Positions 1 to 8,931 of a stretch of DNA of 64,000 nucleotides are shown piece by piece. Source of the DNA: Rhizobium rhizogenes (lineage in GTDB: Bacteria; Pseudomonadota; Alphaproteobacteria; Rhizobiales; Rhizobiaceae); the NCBI RefSeq assembly GCF_002005205.3, contig NZ_CP019701.2:2849001-2913000 (forward strand), written 5' to 3'. Within the stretch, counting starts at the first letter, position 1, and the number at the start of each line of letters is the position of its first letter. Under the pieces are notes generated by a model that saw nothing but the letters and a program-made list of their open reading frames with translations, was not told the DNA's origin and made no database searches. The position numbers were made by a program, and so were the translations under genes.

Positions 1-192
1 GGCGGTCAGCTGCACGCCGCCGGTGCCCCAGCCATAGGGCATGGGCATTTCACGGGAAGCGAAGGGGACCTGATAGCCGGGAATGGCGATGGCCTTCAGG
101 ATCGCCCGGCGGATCATCCGCTTGGTCTGTTCGTCCAGATAGGCGAAGTTGTAGGCAGCCAGCCCGTCGTCAAATGAAACTTCTTCAAGCAT
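1..192 (-). CDS. phnJ: Alpha-D-ribose 1-methylphosphonate 5-phosphate C-P lyase PhnJ (N-terminal fragment)
   Basis: Only the first 64 codons lie in the window; the gene runs off the left edge. The translation contains the highly conserved PhnJ stretches YNFAYLDEQTKRMIRRAI, IPGYQVPF and MPYGWGTGG. PhnJ is the radical-SAM subunit that cleaves the carbon-phosphorus bond within the cytoplasmic PhnGHIJ complex. The Fe-S cysteines lie beyond the edge and cannot be checked. The start is the ATG at 192, with a few extra residues before the conserved block. The gene follows phnI on the same strand after a 133-nt gap, which is unusually wide for these tightly packed operons and holds an ORF on the opposite strand. 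Confidence 0.95.
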   Translation of the reverse strand, partial: MLEEVSFDDGLAAYNFAYLDEQTKRMIRRAILKAIAIPGYQVPFASREMPMPYGWGTGGVQLTA

Positions 193-228
193 TGCGCGTT
201 AACCTTGCGAAAAAAGGAGTACAAGCTC

Positions 229-324
229 ATGGAGATTGGAATTCTTGCAGCCGTGTTCTTTGCTGTGTTTGCAGCATCGACCGTCTTTTGCGCTTACTGG
301 TTTGGTGAGCAGCACAGCCGCTGA
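229..324 (+). CDS. Putative 31-residue single-pass membrane micropeptide, antisense to the phn operon
   Basis: A short ORF on the plus strand sits exactly between the phnI stop (326) and the phnJ start (192), which are both on the minus strand. Its ATG at 229 is preceded by a near-ideal Shine-Dalgarno AAGGAG with a 9-nt spacer. The peptide begins MEIGILAAVFFAVFAAST, has one hydrophobic helix of about 20 residues, and ends in a polar tail WFGEQHSR. I do not recognise a family; it does not match CydX, KdpF or CcoQ by eye. Its mRNA would be complementary to the phn transcript. It may be a real small membrane protein, a type I toxin-like peptide, or a chance ORF. The ribosome-binding site and the neat fit into the gap are the arguments in favour. 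Confidence 0.45.
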   Translation: MEIGILAAVFFAVFAASTVFCAYWFGEQHSR

Positions 325-325
325 G

Positions 326-1435
326 CTATTCGGCCGCATCGCCCATCCATTCCGCGCCATCAGCGTTGATTGCCTCGAAATCGGCGCGCATTTTCCTGAC
401 CAGGCCGAGCTCGGCCTGAAAATCCACGTAATGCGGCAGTTTCAGATGTTCGACAAAACCTGTCGCCTGCACATTGTCGGCGTGTGAGATGACGAATTCC
501 TCATCCTGCGCCGGGGCAACGACATCTTCGCCGAATTCACCGGCCCGCAGTGCCCTGTCGACCAGCGACATGGCCATCGCCTTGCGTTCGCTCTGGCCGA
601 AGACCAGACCGTAACCGCGGGTGAACTGCGGCGGCGCCTTGGCCGAACCCTTGAACTGGTTGACCATCTGGCATTCGGTAACCTGGATATCGCCGAGGGA
701 AACAGAAAAACCGAGTTCCGGTACGTCCAGTTCTATTTCCACGTCGCCAATGCGGATTTCGCCGACGAAGGGGTGCGTGCGGCCGTAACCGCGCTGCGTT
801 GAATAGGCGAGTGCGAGAAGAAAGCCCTCGTCACCGCGCGCCAGCGATTGCAGGCGCAGGTCGCGTGGCATCGGAAACTCCATCGGCTCGCGCGTCAGAT
901 CGCCGGCAACATGATCGTCAGGCATATCGCCATCGCTTTCGATCAGCCCTTCCTCGGCGAGAATGTCGGAAACCCGCATGACATAATCCGGTTCGCCTTC
1001 ACGAATGGCAGCGGTTTCGACAGCCTCGTCTTCGAGCAGCGAGGGGTCGAGCAGGCGATGGGTATAGTCGAAGGTCGGCCCCAGCAATTGCCCGCCCGGC
1101 AAATCCTTGTAGGTTGCCGAAACGCGTCGCTGCACCGTCATGTCAGCCGTATTGACCGGCAGCGAATAGCCGAACCGCGGCAACGTGGTGCGGTAGGCGC
1201 GCAGCAGGAAGATGGCCTCGATCATGTCACCGCGTGCCTGCTTGACGGCAAGGGCTGCAAGCGACTGATCGTAGAGCGAGGCTTCCGCCATGACGCGGTC
1301 GACGGCGAGTGAAAGCTGCGAAACGATCTGCGCGACCGTCATCGCCGGCAGGTCGCGGTCTCCGCGCCGCTTGTCGGCCAGAAGCCGGTGGGCGTTGGCG
1401 ATGGCGGTTTCCCCGCCTTTGACAGCAACATACAT
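326..1435 (-). CDS. phnI: C-P lyase core complex subunit PhnI
   Basis: This 369-residue protein has the usual PhnI length. It starts MYVAVKGGETAIANAHRLL, the typical N-terminus of the family, and carries conserved internal blocks such as YSTQRGYGRTHPFVGEIR. PhnI is the nucleosidase subunit of the PhnGHIJ core: with PhnG, PhnH and PhnL it forms alkylphosphonate ribose triphosphate from ATP and a phosphonate. The gene begins 1 nt after the phnH stop, so translation is probably coupled. It lies in the phnG-H-I-J operon, which is expected to be induced by phosphate starvation through the Pho box upstream of phnG. Assignment is by sequence and by order. Confidence 0.95.
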   Translation of the reverse strand: MYVAVKGGETAIANAHRLLADKRRGDRDLPAMTVAQIVSQLSLAVDRVMAEASLYDQSLAALAVKQARGDMIEAIFLLRAYRTTLPRFGYSLPVNTADMTVQRRVSATYKDLPGGQLLGPTFDYTHRLLDPSLLEDEAVETAAIREGEPDYVMRVSDILAEEGLIESDGDMPDDHVAGDLTREPMEFPMPRDLRLQSLARGDEGFLLALAYSTQRGYGRTHPFVGEIRIGDVEIELDVPELGFSVSLGDIQVTECQMVNQFKGSAKAPPQFTRGYGLVFGQSERKAMAMSLVDRALRAGEFGEDVVAPAQDEEFVISHADNVQATGFVEHLKLPHYVDFQAELGLVRKMRADFEAINADGAEWMGDAAE

Positions 1436-1436
1436 C

Positions 1437-2045
1437 TTATGCCTCCACGGGTTTAATGCGCGTCGTGCGCGGCAGGCAGACGAATTTATCGCCGGCCGTC
1501 AGGATGACATCGACGCCGCGCGGGAAGATGGCGTTGTTCTCCGCCCACAGCCTCGGGAATATGTCCGGCAGGCCGGTTGGGCTGATGATGTTGATGTGGC
1601 GGATGCCGGGGCCGGACAGCAGCAGTTCCTGTCCGCCATCGAGATCGGGCAGCTCGATGATGACCGTGGTGGAACGGTCGGGATATTCCTGGCTTCCCTG
1701 GGCGAAGAGGCCGAAGGAAGCTATGGCGCTGCCCGCCTCGATAACGGCGAAATGTGCAGCGCTTTTTTCTTCCGTCGCAATTGCCCCGGTGTGAAATCCG
1801 ACCCAGCCCGGCACCGCAGTCTTGCGCAGCGCGCCGCTCAGCCAGACCGGCGTGTCATGATCGCAGAGCGCCAGCAGAACCGCGCCAGTTGCAGGAGCAA
1901 GCGGTAGCGGCGGGGCGACCGCGGTTTCGATTGTCTGCGGTGTGCCCGGACGCGCCATGCCGTCCATCAGTTTCTTGAAAATCCGCTGGGAATCGAAGAC
2001 GGCGCTGGAAAAGCCGCCTGTCAATGCTTCGGCCTTTACACCCAT
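1437..2045 (-). CDS. phnH: C-P lyase complex subunit PhnH
   Basis: The product has 202 residues and begins MGVKAEALTGGFSSAVFDSQ, followed by FKKLMDGMARPGTP, which is typical of PhnH. PhnH forms the outer part of the PhnGHIJ complex in the phosphonate degradation pathway. I place the start at ATG 2045, which overlaps the phnG stop by one base (TGATG) and has the purine-rich AGGAGAGGA just upstream. A TTG immediately before it is a poorer choice. Overlap with phnG and the 1-nt gap to phnI indicate one transcript and equal stoichiometry, matching the heterotetramer repeat known for the complex. Confidence 0.95.
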   Translation of the reverse strand: MGVKAEALTGGFSSAVFDSQRIFKKLMDGMARPGTPQTIETAVAPPLPLAPATGAVLLALCDHDTPVWLSGALRKTAVPGWVGFHTGAIATEEKSAAHFAVIEAGSAIASFGLFAQGSQEYPDRSTTVIIELPDLDGGQELLLSGPGIRHINIISPTGLPDIFPRLWAENNAIFPRGVDVILTAGDKFVCLPRTTRIKPVEA

Positions 2046-2506
2046 CAATCCTCTCCTCTAACCATGGTGAAGAAATCGACCCGCGTGGCGGCGGTTTCTT
2101 TGGTTTTGCGCTGTTTTTCCTCGTTCAGTCTTTTTTCGACCGGTGAGAGCAGCTCGGTTTCAATGAAGTCGCGGGTCGGGTTTTCCTGCCAGAGAGCGTC
2201 GAAAACGGCCGCATACCAGGCCTTCTTGCGGCCGGTGCCGAGAACATGGGCATGGCCGACAGTGCCGGAAGCAAGCTTGATCGTCGCGCGGGTAACGGTG
2301 GTTTCACCCAGATTGAAAGGCGCGCCGCCGCCGCCGATACGGCCCTTGACCATGACGAGGCCGGTTTCCGGCCCGCGCACATTTTCCGTCTGCGGGCTGG
2401 CGTCCTGCCGGTTCCAGACCGCCTCAAGTTCCTGAACGGTGGCGCGGGCAAGAAGTGCCGCCACCCGCTTCCTTTCGCTAAGTATATTCGCAACTTCGTT
2501 ATTCAT
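2045..2506 (-). CDS. phnG: C-P lyase complex subunit PhnG
   Basis: This 153-residue protein is of normal PhnG length. It contains the conserved RVAALLARATVQELEAVW-like N-terminal helix and GGGGAPFNLGE followed by TRATIKLASGTVGHAHVLG. PhnG is the first gene of the C-P lyase operon and a core subunit of PhnGHIJ. The ATG at 2506 has AGAGG 7 nt upstream; a start farther upstream would run through the operator and lacks a ribosome site. The promoter region 2507-2590 is shared with the divergent regulator phnF and holds a PhnF-type palindrome and a Pho box. Confidence 0.93.
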   Translation of the reverse strand: MNNEVANILSERKRVAALLARATVQELEAVWNRQDASPQTENVRGPETGLVMVKGRIGGGGAPFNLGETTVTRATIKLASGTVGHAHVLGTGRKKAWYAAVFDALWQENPTRDFIETELLSPVEKRLNEEKQRKTKETAATRVDFFTMVRGED

Positions 2507-2520
2507 CGCTTGACCTCTAA

Positions 2521-2538
2521 TGTCTATTGATATAGACA
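2521..2538. promoter_or_regulatory. Candidate PhnF operator (perfect inverted repeat)
   Basis: TGTCTAT and ATAGACA form perfect 7-bp arms around the spacer TGAT, 14 nt upstream of the phnG start and 50 nt upstream of phnF. HutC-subfamily GntR regulators such as PhnF bind GT/TA/AC-type palindromes of this kind. The site is well placed to repress phnG, and probably phnF itself. Confidence 0.6.
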
Positions 2539-2572
2539 ACTATACAATATAAGCTACAATTAACGTCGATGA

Positions 2573-2590
2573 ATGACAAGCGTGTGACAT
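2573..2590 (-). promoter_or_regulatory. Candidate Pho box for the phn operon
   Basis: Read on the minus strand, ATGTCAC-N4-TTGTCAT gives two TGTCA cores at an 11-bp period. This is the layout of PhoB boxes (CTGTCAT-N4-CTGTCAT). It lies upstream of the phnG operator and overlaps the phnF start codon. A plausible -10 (TTAATT) follows about 10 nt downstream toward phnG. Phosphate-starvation induction of phnG is therefore expected. Confidence 0.55.
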
Positions 2591-3326
2591 GAGCCCTTCG
2601 GCAGCGATGAAAAGAAAGAACGGCGTGGCGCTCTGGCGGCAGATCGCCGACAGGATCAGGGGCGAGATCGCGGCTGGTGATCACGATGAAACCGGCATGT
2701 TGCCGCCCGAGATGACGCTGGCCGAAAAATTCGGCGTCAACCGCCATACCGTCCGAAGCGCCATTGCCGCATTGGCGAGCGAAGGCATCCTTGAGCCGAG
2801 GCAGGGGCGCGGCACGATGATTGCCCGCAAGGAACGGCTGAGTTTTCCGATTTCACTGCGCACACGCTTCACGGCAGGCATCGGCGATCAGGTGAAGGAA
2901 ATGGAGGCGCTGCTTCTTTCCCACACGACCGAGCCCGCAAGTGCCGATCTGGCAGCGCGGCTGCAACTCCAGACCGGCGCTCCGCTCGTGCGTCTGGAGA
3001 CCCTGCGCAAGGCCGACACCCGGCCGGTGTCCCGTTCGACCACATGGTTTCCGGCGGATCGTTTTGCCGGAATAGGCGAGGCCTATCAGAAAAGCGGTTC
3101 TATCACGGCCGCTTTCAAGGCGCTCGGTGTGGCGGACTACGTGCGCATCTCGACCGTCATTTCAGCCAGCCACGCCGATACGCAGGATCTCGCCGATCTT
3201 GAATTGTCGCCGGGTGCCATCCTGCTCGTCACTCAGGCGCTGAATGCCGATATGGATGGTGTGCCGGTGCAATATGCCGTCAGCCGATTTTCGGCCGATA
3301 CCGTCGAATTCACGGTGGAAAATTAG
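2589..3326 (+). CDS. phnF: GntR/HutC-family phosphonate operon regulator PhnF
   Basis: The 245-residue protein has an N-terminal winged helix-turn-helix (about residues 8-75, with PEMTLAEKFGVNRHTVRSAI). A UTRA-type effector domain follows (about 90-240), ending in QYAVSRFSADTVEFTVEN, a common end in HutC-type regulators. It is transcribed away from phnG and is expected to repress the phn operon, responding to phosphonate or phosphate status. ATG 2589 overlaps the candidate Pho box and has no clear ribosome site. A second in-frame ATG at 2607 is an alternative start. The gene converges on dapB with 9 nt between stops. Confidence 0.9.
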   Translation: MSPSAAMKRKNGVALWRQIADRIRGEIAAGDHDETGMLPPEMTLAEKFGVNRHTVRSAIAALASEGILEPRQGRGTMIARKERLSFPISLRTRFTAGIGDQVKEMEALLLSHTTEPASADLAARLQLQTGAPLVRLETLRKADTRPVSRSTTWFPADRFAGIGEAYQKSGSITAAFKALGVADYVRISTVISASHADTQDLADLELSPGAILLVTQALNADMDGVPVQYAVSRFSADTVEFTVEN

Positions 3327-3335
3327 GGTACGGGC

Positions 3336-4175
3336 TTATTCCGCCTGCGAAAGACCAAGCACATCCAGCATGGAATAGAAGCCCGGCTTCTTGTCGAAGG
3401 CCCAGACAGCCGCCGTAATCGCGCCGCGTGCGAAAATGGAGCGGTCGCCGGCATAGTGGGAAAGCTCGACGCGCTCACCCTCGCCGGCAAAGATCACCGA
3501 ATGTTCACCGATCACCGAACCGCCGCGCAGCGTGGCGAAACCGATGGTGCCGGTCTCCCGCGCACCCGTATGTCCGTCGCGTACGCGCACCGAGGAGGTG
3601 GTGAGATCCACCTTGCGGCCGGCCGCCGCCGCTTCGCCAAGCAGAAGTGCCGTGCCGGACGGAGCATCCACCTTGTGCTTGTGGTGCATTTCCAGAACTT
3701 CGATATCCCAGTTCTGCGCATCCAGTGCCTGCGCCGCCTGCTGCGTCAAAACGCTGAGCAGGTTGACGCCGAGGCTCATATTGCCCGACTTGACGATGCG
3801 GGCATGGCGCGACGCCGCCTTGAATTTTTCCTCGTCTTCGGGGGAGCAGCCCGTGGTGCCGATGACATGCACGATGCGCGCCTGCGCGGCGAGGCCGGCG
3901 AAGGTGACGCTGGTTGCCGGTGAAGTGAAGTCGATCACCCCTTCGGCATGGAGGAAGGCTTGTAACGGATCGTTGGTGATTTCGACGCCAATCGGGCCGA
4001 GACCGGCAATCTCGCCGGCATCGCGGCCGACAAAGGCCGAGCCCTCACGCGCGACGGCGGCATGCAACTGGACGCCTGGTGTCTGGTGAATGAGGCGTAT
4101 CAGCGCCTGTCCCATGCGGCCCGCCGCGCCGACCACCACCAGTTTCATGCCGCTGTTGCCCATGCTGTCACTCAC
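3336..4175 (-). CDS. dapB: 4-hydroxy-tetrahydrodipicolinate reductase
   Basis: DapB reduces the dihydrodipicolinate precursor with NAD(P)H in the diaminopimelate and lysine pathway, supplying cell-wall DAP. The N-terminal Rossmann motif GAAGRMG is at residues 16-22. The catalytic segment [15 protein letters not shown] is near 162-175, with the paired His164/His165 and Lys168 of the family. Length (279) is normal. The longest frame starts with GTG at 4175; ATG codons at 4163 and 4148 are equally possible, and the conserved protein begins at the last. The 129 nt between dapB and glk hold no gene I can support. Confidence 0.97.
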   Translation of the reverse strand: MSDSMGNSGMKLVVVGAAGRMGQALIRLIHQTPGVQLHAAVAREGSAFVGRDAGEIAGLGPIGVEITNDPLQAFLHAEGVIDFTSPATSVTFAGLAAQARIVHVIGTTGCSPEDEEKFKAASRHARIVKSGNMSLGVNLLSVLTQQAAQALDAQNWDIEVLEMHHKHKVDAPSGTALLLGEAAAAGRKVDLTTSSVRVRDGHTGARETGTIGFATLRGGSVIGEHSVIFAGEGERVELSHYAGDRSIFARGAITAAVWAFDKKPGFYSMLDVLGLSQAE

Positions 4176-4304
4176 TTTTCATGTCGGGCGGATCGAAACC
4201 CGCCGGTATCGGACGTTTGATATTTGCAGCGGTGACGTTAAAGACCAGCCGCTCGCTTCGCAAGCGCCACATGGGAAGGGTAGTTCCCTTTGAGAGGCGA
4301 GCGG

Positions 4305-5339
4305 TCAGGCTCTCCAGCGCCGCCCGTCCAGCGCCAGGCCGAAATCGGAAGGCGTTCTGGCATAGGTGGCGAGGCCAGAAAGCGCCGCCTGCGGATGGGT
4401 GACCACGAAGGTCGGAATGGTCCGCATCAGCGCGCTGTGTGGCGCCTTGTCTTCGAACGCGGCCCGGAATTCCGGGCTCTTCAGCGCCGGGATGATCTTC
4501 TGCGAAATGCCGCCGGCGAGATAAACGCCGCCCTTGGCCATGAAAATCAGCGCGAGATCGCCAGCCACACGGCCGAGATAGGTGCTGAAAAGCGAAAGCG
4601 TTTCTTTCGCCTGCGGATTCTGGCCCGACAGCCCTTGCGAGGTAATGTCGGCCGGATCGGAAAAGACGGGCTCGATGCCATCGGTCTTGCAGACGGCGCG
4701 GTAGAGATTGACCAGTCCGCGCCCGCACAGGATCTGCTCGCCGGCAACACGGCCCTCAATGGTTTCGATATGCGGGAAAACCGCATAATCACGCGCGCTT
4801 CTTGGGCCGACATCGATATGGCCGCCCTCACCGGGCACCGGAAACCACATATGGCGGGCGTAAACCAGACCGGCAACCCCGAGGCCCGTGCCCGGTCCGA
4901 GAACGACGCGCGACGCCAGCATGTCTTTCTTGCCGGAGCCGATAGGCTCGCGGTTGTCATCGTCAAGCGCTGCAATCGCCAGAGCCTGCGCTTCGAAGTC
5001 GTTGATGACGATGACGTCCTTCAGGCCGAGATTAGCCAGCATGCCCTTCGGCTTTACGACCCAGTGGCAGTTGGTGAGCGGTATCTCGTCGCCTTCGATA
5101 GGGCCGGCAATCGCAAGAATGGTCGAAACCGGCTGAAGCGAGGTCTTGTCCAGAACCGCCTGCTGGATGGCGTCGTCGATCGTCGGATATTCCGCCGTCT
5201 TCACGGTGGTGAGGTGCACTGGTTCCGCGAAGGAATCGATCAGAATGGAAAAGCGGGCATTGGTGCCGCCGATGTCGCCAAGAAGGATCGGAAAGGACAG
5301 ATATTCGGTATCGGACGTCTTCGGCATTGCCTGTTCCAT
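4305..5339 (-). CDS. glk: Glucokinase
   Basis: ATP-dependent phosphorylation of glucose in the cytoplasm. The 344-residue protein has the bacterial Glk phosphate-binding motif [14 protein letters not shown] near the N-terminus, a GPGTGLG segment around residue 150, and GGHIDVGP before the sugar-binding region. The gene lies 11 nt downstream of mgsA on the same strand, so the two are probably cotranscribed, pairing glucose entry with the methylglyoxal bypass. An internal ATG four codons in (MPKTSD) is an alternative start. Confidence 0.95.
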   Translation of the reverse strand: MEQAMPKTSDTEYLSFPILLGDIGGTNARFSILIDSFAEPVHLTTVKTAEYPTIDDAIQQAVLDKTSLQPVSTILAIAGPIEGDEIPLTNCHWVVKPKGMLANLGLKDVIVINDFEAQALAIAALDDDNREPIGSGKKDMLASRVVLGPGTGLGVAGLVYARHMWFPVPGEGGHIDVGPRSARDYAVFPHIETIEGRVAGEQILCGRGLVNLYRAVCKTDGIEPVFSDPADITSQGLSGQNPQAKETLSLFSTYLGRVAGDLALIFMAKGGVYLAGGISQKIIPALKSPEFRAAFEDKAPHSALMRTIPTFVVTHPQAALSGLATYARTPSDFGLALDGRRWRA

Positions 5340-5350
5340 GTTGGGGAGAG

Positions 5351-5734
5351 TCAGTCGGCGAGGTGGAAGTCGATGAGGTTTTCTGCGGTGGCGCGGTTGA
5401 GCGCCATGGGAATGTCATAGACCGTGGCAAGACGTGTCAGCGCCTTCACGTCAACATCATGCGGCATGGCCGTCAGCGGATCGGTGAAGAAGATCAGCAT
5501 GTCCACTTCGCCTGTCGCGATCATCGCGCCGATCTGCTGGTCGCCGCCAAGCGGCCCGCTTTTCAGACGAATGACCTCAAGCCCCGGGCAGGCTTCCTGC
5601 ACGCGCCCGCCAGTGGTGCCGGTCGCGACGATCCTGAAACTGGAGAGCGCCTTCTGGTGATGACGGGCGAAATCCGCCATATCGTCTTTTTTCTCGTCGT
5701 GAGCGATGAGTGCGATACAGCGTTGCCCTTCCAT
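5351..5734 (-). CDS. mgsA: Methylglyoxal synthase
   Basis: MgsA converts dihydroxyacetone phosphate to methylglyoxal and phosphate, a relief valve for triose-phosphate overload. The signature [11 protein letters not shown] (about residues 60-70, catalytic Asp65) and [15 protein letters not shown] (His92) are present, as is the N-terminal substrate region [13 protein letters not shown]. At 127 residues it is shorter than the 152-residue E. coli enzyme because it lacks the C-terminal extension, as is common in alphaproteobacteria. It heads a two-gene unit with glk. Confidence 0.95.
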   Translation of the reverse strand: MEGQRCIALIAHDEKKDDMADFARHHQKALSSFRIVATGTTGGRVQEACPGLEVIRLKSGPLGGDQQIGAMIATGEVDMLIFFTDPLTAMPHDVDVKALTRLATVYDIPMALNRATAENLIDFHLAD

Positions 5735-5835
5735 GGTCCCAGCCTGTCCCCATAAAGAATTAAATCGATTTGAAGCCTTCTATAACAGCTTGCCGCCATT
5801 TGAAAAGGGAAGCTGTTGAATGCCTCATTTCTGTT

Positions 5836-6885
5836 TCAGTTCAATGTCGGACGCTGGGTCGGAAGCGGAATATCCGATGGCGGCTGCAGGGTGGGGGCTG
5901 CCTGAATGACCTGTTCCACGCTTTGCTGGCGCGTTGCCGGAGCCGGGGAGTAGGCCTGGGCCGCAAGCCCCTCGGGATTGGCGGAAGGGGCAACAGCCAC
6001 GGCGGCGCAGGCCGAGGGCAGATCGGAGACCATGACCGGGCGCGGTTTCACCGGTTTGGCATTGGGGTCTTTTTTCGGCGGCGCCCATGGTTCCTTGGTG
6101 AACCACCAGGCGAGCGACTTGTCGCAGCCATCGCCCTTGCCCACGGCCGCCTGCGGTTTGCAGTTCGGCGCGCCGGGCGGGCATTCGAGGCGAATATGGA
6201 AATGTTCGTCATGCCCATAGATCGGCCTGATCTTGCCCATGAAGGTGCGGTCGCCGGTCCATGTCTGGCAAAGCTTCTGCTTGATGGCCGGGTTGACGAA
6301 AACGCGTTCCACCTGCGGATAGCTCGCCGCCATCATCACCAGCCGGGCATTGAGCGGCGACCATTTGCGATCATCGACCGTCAGAAATTTGCTCTTGTCC
6401 AGCATGGAGATGAACGGCACCGTTTCGCGCTGCTCCACACTCAGCCGGGGGTTAGGCATCGGCCGCCACCAGACATCCACATCGAGGCCGATCTGGTGCG
6501 AGGCATGGCCGGTCAGCATCGGCCCGCCGCGCGGCTGGGAAATATCGCCGAGCAGCAGGCCCGGCCAGCCGATTTTCTGGGCATCCTGCGAAAAGCGTTC
6601 GAGGAAGGAAATCAGCTGCGGCTGGCCCCAGCGCCGGTTGCGTGAAAGCCGCATGGCCTGCCAGCCGGGACCGTCCGTCGGCATGGCGATGGCGCCGGAC
6701 TGGCAGCCCTTGGCATAAGAGCCGATCGGCTGGGAGGCCGCAGCGGAGGGCAGGGCCATATGGCCGAACACTTCTTTCGCAGGCCGGTCCTCGGCCGATG
6801 CGGTTTCCATCTGCAACTGCAGCGCGGAGACGACCGAAATCGCCAGCATGGCCGCCTTGAAAATTCTGGATGATCCCGCCGTCAT
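5836..6885 (-). CDS. mepA: Penicillin-insensitive murein endopeptidase (MepA family)
   Basis: A periplasmic LAS-family metallopeptidase that cuts D-Ala-mDAP crosslinks in peptidoglycan. An N-terminal hydrophobic signal segment (about residues 8-25) precedes the mature region. Zinc-site motifs are GHASHQIGLDVDVWW (His130 and Asp137 by analogy with E. coli His113/Asp120) and DEHFHIRLECPPG (third ligand). The cysteines of the family are also present. The C-terminus after about residue 290 is a proline-rich, low-complexity tail ending in PLPTQRPTLN that is longer than in E. coli. The gene is divergent from yejA, whose transporter family imports peptides and, in Agrobacterium, muropeptides. Confidence 0.93.
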   Translation of the reverse strand: MTAGSSRIFKAAMLAISVVSALQLQMETASAEDRPAKEVFGHMALPSAAASQPIGSYAKGCQSGAIAMPTDGPGWQAMRLSRNRRWGQPQLISFLERFSQDAQKIGWPGLLLGDISQPRGGPMLTGHASHQIGLDVDVWWRPMPNPRLSVEQRETVPFISMLDKSKFLTVDDRKWSPLNARLVMMAASYPQVERVFVNPAIKQKLCQTWTGDRTFMGKIRPIYGHDEHFHIRLECPPGAPNCKPQAAVGKGDGCDKSLAWWFTKEPWAPPKKDPNAKPVKPRPVMVSDLPSACAAVAVAPSANPEGLAAQAYSPAPATRQQSVEQVIQAAPTLQPPSDIPLPTQRPTLN

Positions 6886-7089
6886 ATAGCCGTGTCCGTC
6901 CGATCAGATGATTCTCTTCCCCGCAGAATAAACTGGAACGGGATTTTGTTGAAACCATGTTTCGCCCGGTCTGCGCGAAGCAGGTAGATTAAGGGCGCCG
7001 ATAAAGAGCTTGTGAGCCGGCGCATCTGTTTTTTGCCAATCTTTGTTTTATGCTCTCTCCAACAAACACGAACCAGGGACATTCCCCCG

Positions 7090-8931
7090 ATGATATTGGC
7101 ACCACTGAAATCCCGCCTTCTGGTCGCTCTTGCGGCATCCGCCATGCTGATACCGGTAGCGGCCGCCCAGTCGGGTGATGTCTGGCGCAAGGGGATTTCG
7201 ACGGTCGGGGAGCTGAAACATCCGGATGGTTTCGATCATTTCGACTATGTGAACACCAAGGCGCCGAAAGGCGGTGCGCTGCGCATGTCGACGACGGGAA
7301 CCTTCGACACGCTCAATCCGCTGCTCGCCAAGGGCGAGGCGGCGACTGGCCTTTCACTGGTTTTCGATACGCTGATGAAATCGACGGAAGAGGAACTCTC
7401 GGCCTCCTACGGGCTTCTGGCAGAGGGCGTCAGCTATCCCGACGATATTTCGAAAGCCACCTTCCGGCTGCGGGCGGAGGCCAAATGGGCGGACGGCAAA
7501 CCGGTAACCCCGGAAGATGTCGTTTTCAGCTTCGAAAAGGCCAAGGACCTGAGCCCGCAGCTCGCCACCTATTATACCCACGTCACCAAGGCTGAAGTGA
7601 GCGGCGAGAGGGACATCACCTTCACCTTCGATGAAAAGAACAATCGCGAACTGCCGCAGATCGTCGGGCAATTGCTGATCGTTCCCAAGCACTGGTGGGA
7701 AGCCGCCGGCCCGGACGGCAAGCCGCGCGACATTTCCCGTGGCACGCTGGAGCCGGTGATGGGCTCCGGCCCCTACAAGATCGCCTCGCTGTCTCCCGGT
7801 TCCACGATGACCTATGAGCGTCGCGACGATTATTGGGGCAAGGACGTCAATGTGAATGTCGGGATGAACAATTTCAAAACCATCACCTACAGCTTCTTTT
7901 CCGATCAGGATGTGGAATTCCAGGCCTTCAAATCCGGCACCGTCGATTTCCGGCAGGAAGCCTCATCCAGCCGCTGGGTCACGGGTTATGATTTTCCGGC
8001 CGTCAAGGAAGGCCGCGTCAAGAAAGAGGAACTGCCGAATATCTACCGCTCCGTCGGCATCATGCAGGCCTTCGTGCCGAACATGCGCCGTGAAAAGTTC
8101 CAGAACCCCAGCCTGCGCAAGGCGCTCAATTACGCCTTCGATTTCGAGGAACTGAACCGCACATTGGCTTACGGCCAGTTCCAGCGCATCAACAGCTTCT
8201 TCATGGGCAGCGAGCTCGCCTCTTCCGGCCTGCCGACCGGGCGCGAACTGGAACTTTTGCAGGAGCTGAAGGATCAGGTTCCGCCCGAAGTCTTCACCAC
8301 CGAATACCGCAACCCGGTGGCAGGCGATCCCGCCAAGCAGCGCGACAATCTGCGCGAGGCGGTGAAGCTGATGAAGGACGCCGGTTACGAACTGCGTGGC
8401 AACCGCATGGTCAATGCGGCAACCGGGCAGCAGCTGGATATGGAATTCCTGATCGATTCCTCCGGCATGGAAAGAACCATCCTGCCCTATGTCCAGAATC
8501 TCAAGAAGATCGGCATCAATGCCACGATCCGCACGGTTGATGCCTCGCAATATACCAACCGCACCCGCAGCTTCGATTTCGACATCGCCGTCAAGCTCTG
8601 GGCGACATCGGCCAATCCCGGCAACGAACAGGCGGATTTCTGGGGCTCGGCCGCCGCCGACCGGCAGGGGTCCAACAACCTTGCCGGCATCAAGAACCCC
8701 GCCGTCGATGCGCTGGTCAGAAAGGTCATATTTGCGCCCAACCGGGATGAACAGGTGGCCGCGGCGCGGGCGCTAGACCGGGTGCTTCTGGCAAACAGCT
8801 ACGTCATTCCGCAATTTTACCGCGGCGAGATGTTCCTCGCTTACTGGAACACGCTCACCCGCCCTGAAAACCTGCCCGAATATGGCATCGGTTTTCCGGA
8901 AGCTTGGTGGTCAAGCCAGGCCGCAAACTGA
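7090..8931 (+). CDS. yejA: Extracellular solute-binding protein of a YejABEF-type peptide/muropeptide importer
   Basis: A family 5 (DppA/OppA-type) periplasmic binding protein of 613 residues. ATG 7090 gives a clean signal peptide (MILAPLKSRLLVALAASAML, cleavage near AAA-QS). A longer GTG-started frame would put 26 polar residues before it. The mature protein begins DVWRKGISTVGELKHPDGFDHFDYVN, as in YejA-like proteins. It heads yejABEF with 141 nt to yejB. In E. coli the system takes up microcin C. In A. tumefaciens a YejBEF importer with a dedicated binding protein (YepA) is reported to recover muropeptides. Which of these this protein matches must be checked by alignment. Confidence 0.9.
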   Translation: MILAPLKSRLLVALAASAMLIPVAAAQSGDVWRKGISTVGELKHPDGFDHFDYVNTKAPKGGALRMSTTGTFDTLNPLLAKGEAATGLSLVFDTLMKSTEEELSASYGLLAEGVSYPDDISKATFRLRAEAKWADGKPVTPEDVVFSFEKAKDLSPQLATYYTHVTKAEVSGERDITFTFDEKNNRELPQIVGQLLIVPKHWWEAAGPDGKPRDISRGTLEPVMGSGPYKIASLSPGSTMTYERRDDYWGKDVNVNVGMNNFKTITYSFFSDQDVEFQAFKSGTVDFRQEASSSRWVTGYDFPAVKEGRVKKEELPNIYRSVGIMQAFVPNMRREKFQNPSLRKALNYAFDFEELNRTLAYGQFQRINSFFMGSELASSGLPTGRELELLQELKDQVPPEVFTTEYRNPVAGDPAKQRDNLREAVKLMKDAGYELRGNRMVNAATGQQLDMEFLIDSSGMERTILPYVQNLKKIGINATIRTVDASQYTNRTRSFDFDIAVKLWATSANPGNEQADFWGSAAADRQGSNNLAGIKNPAVDALVRKVIFAPNRDEQVAAARALDRVLLANSYVIPQFYRGEMFLAYWNTLTRPENLPEYGIGFPEAWWSSQAAN

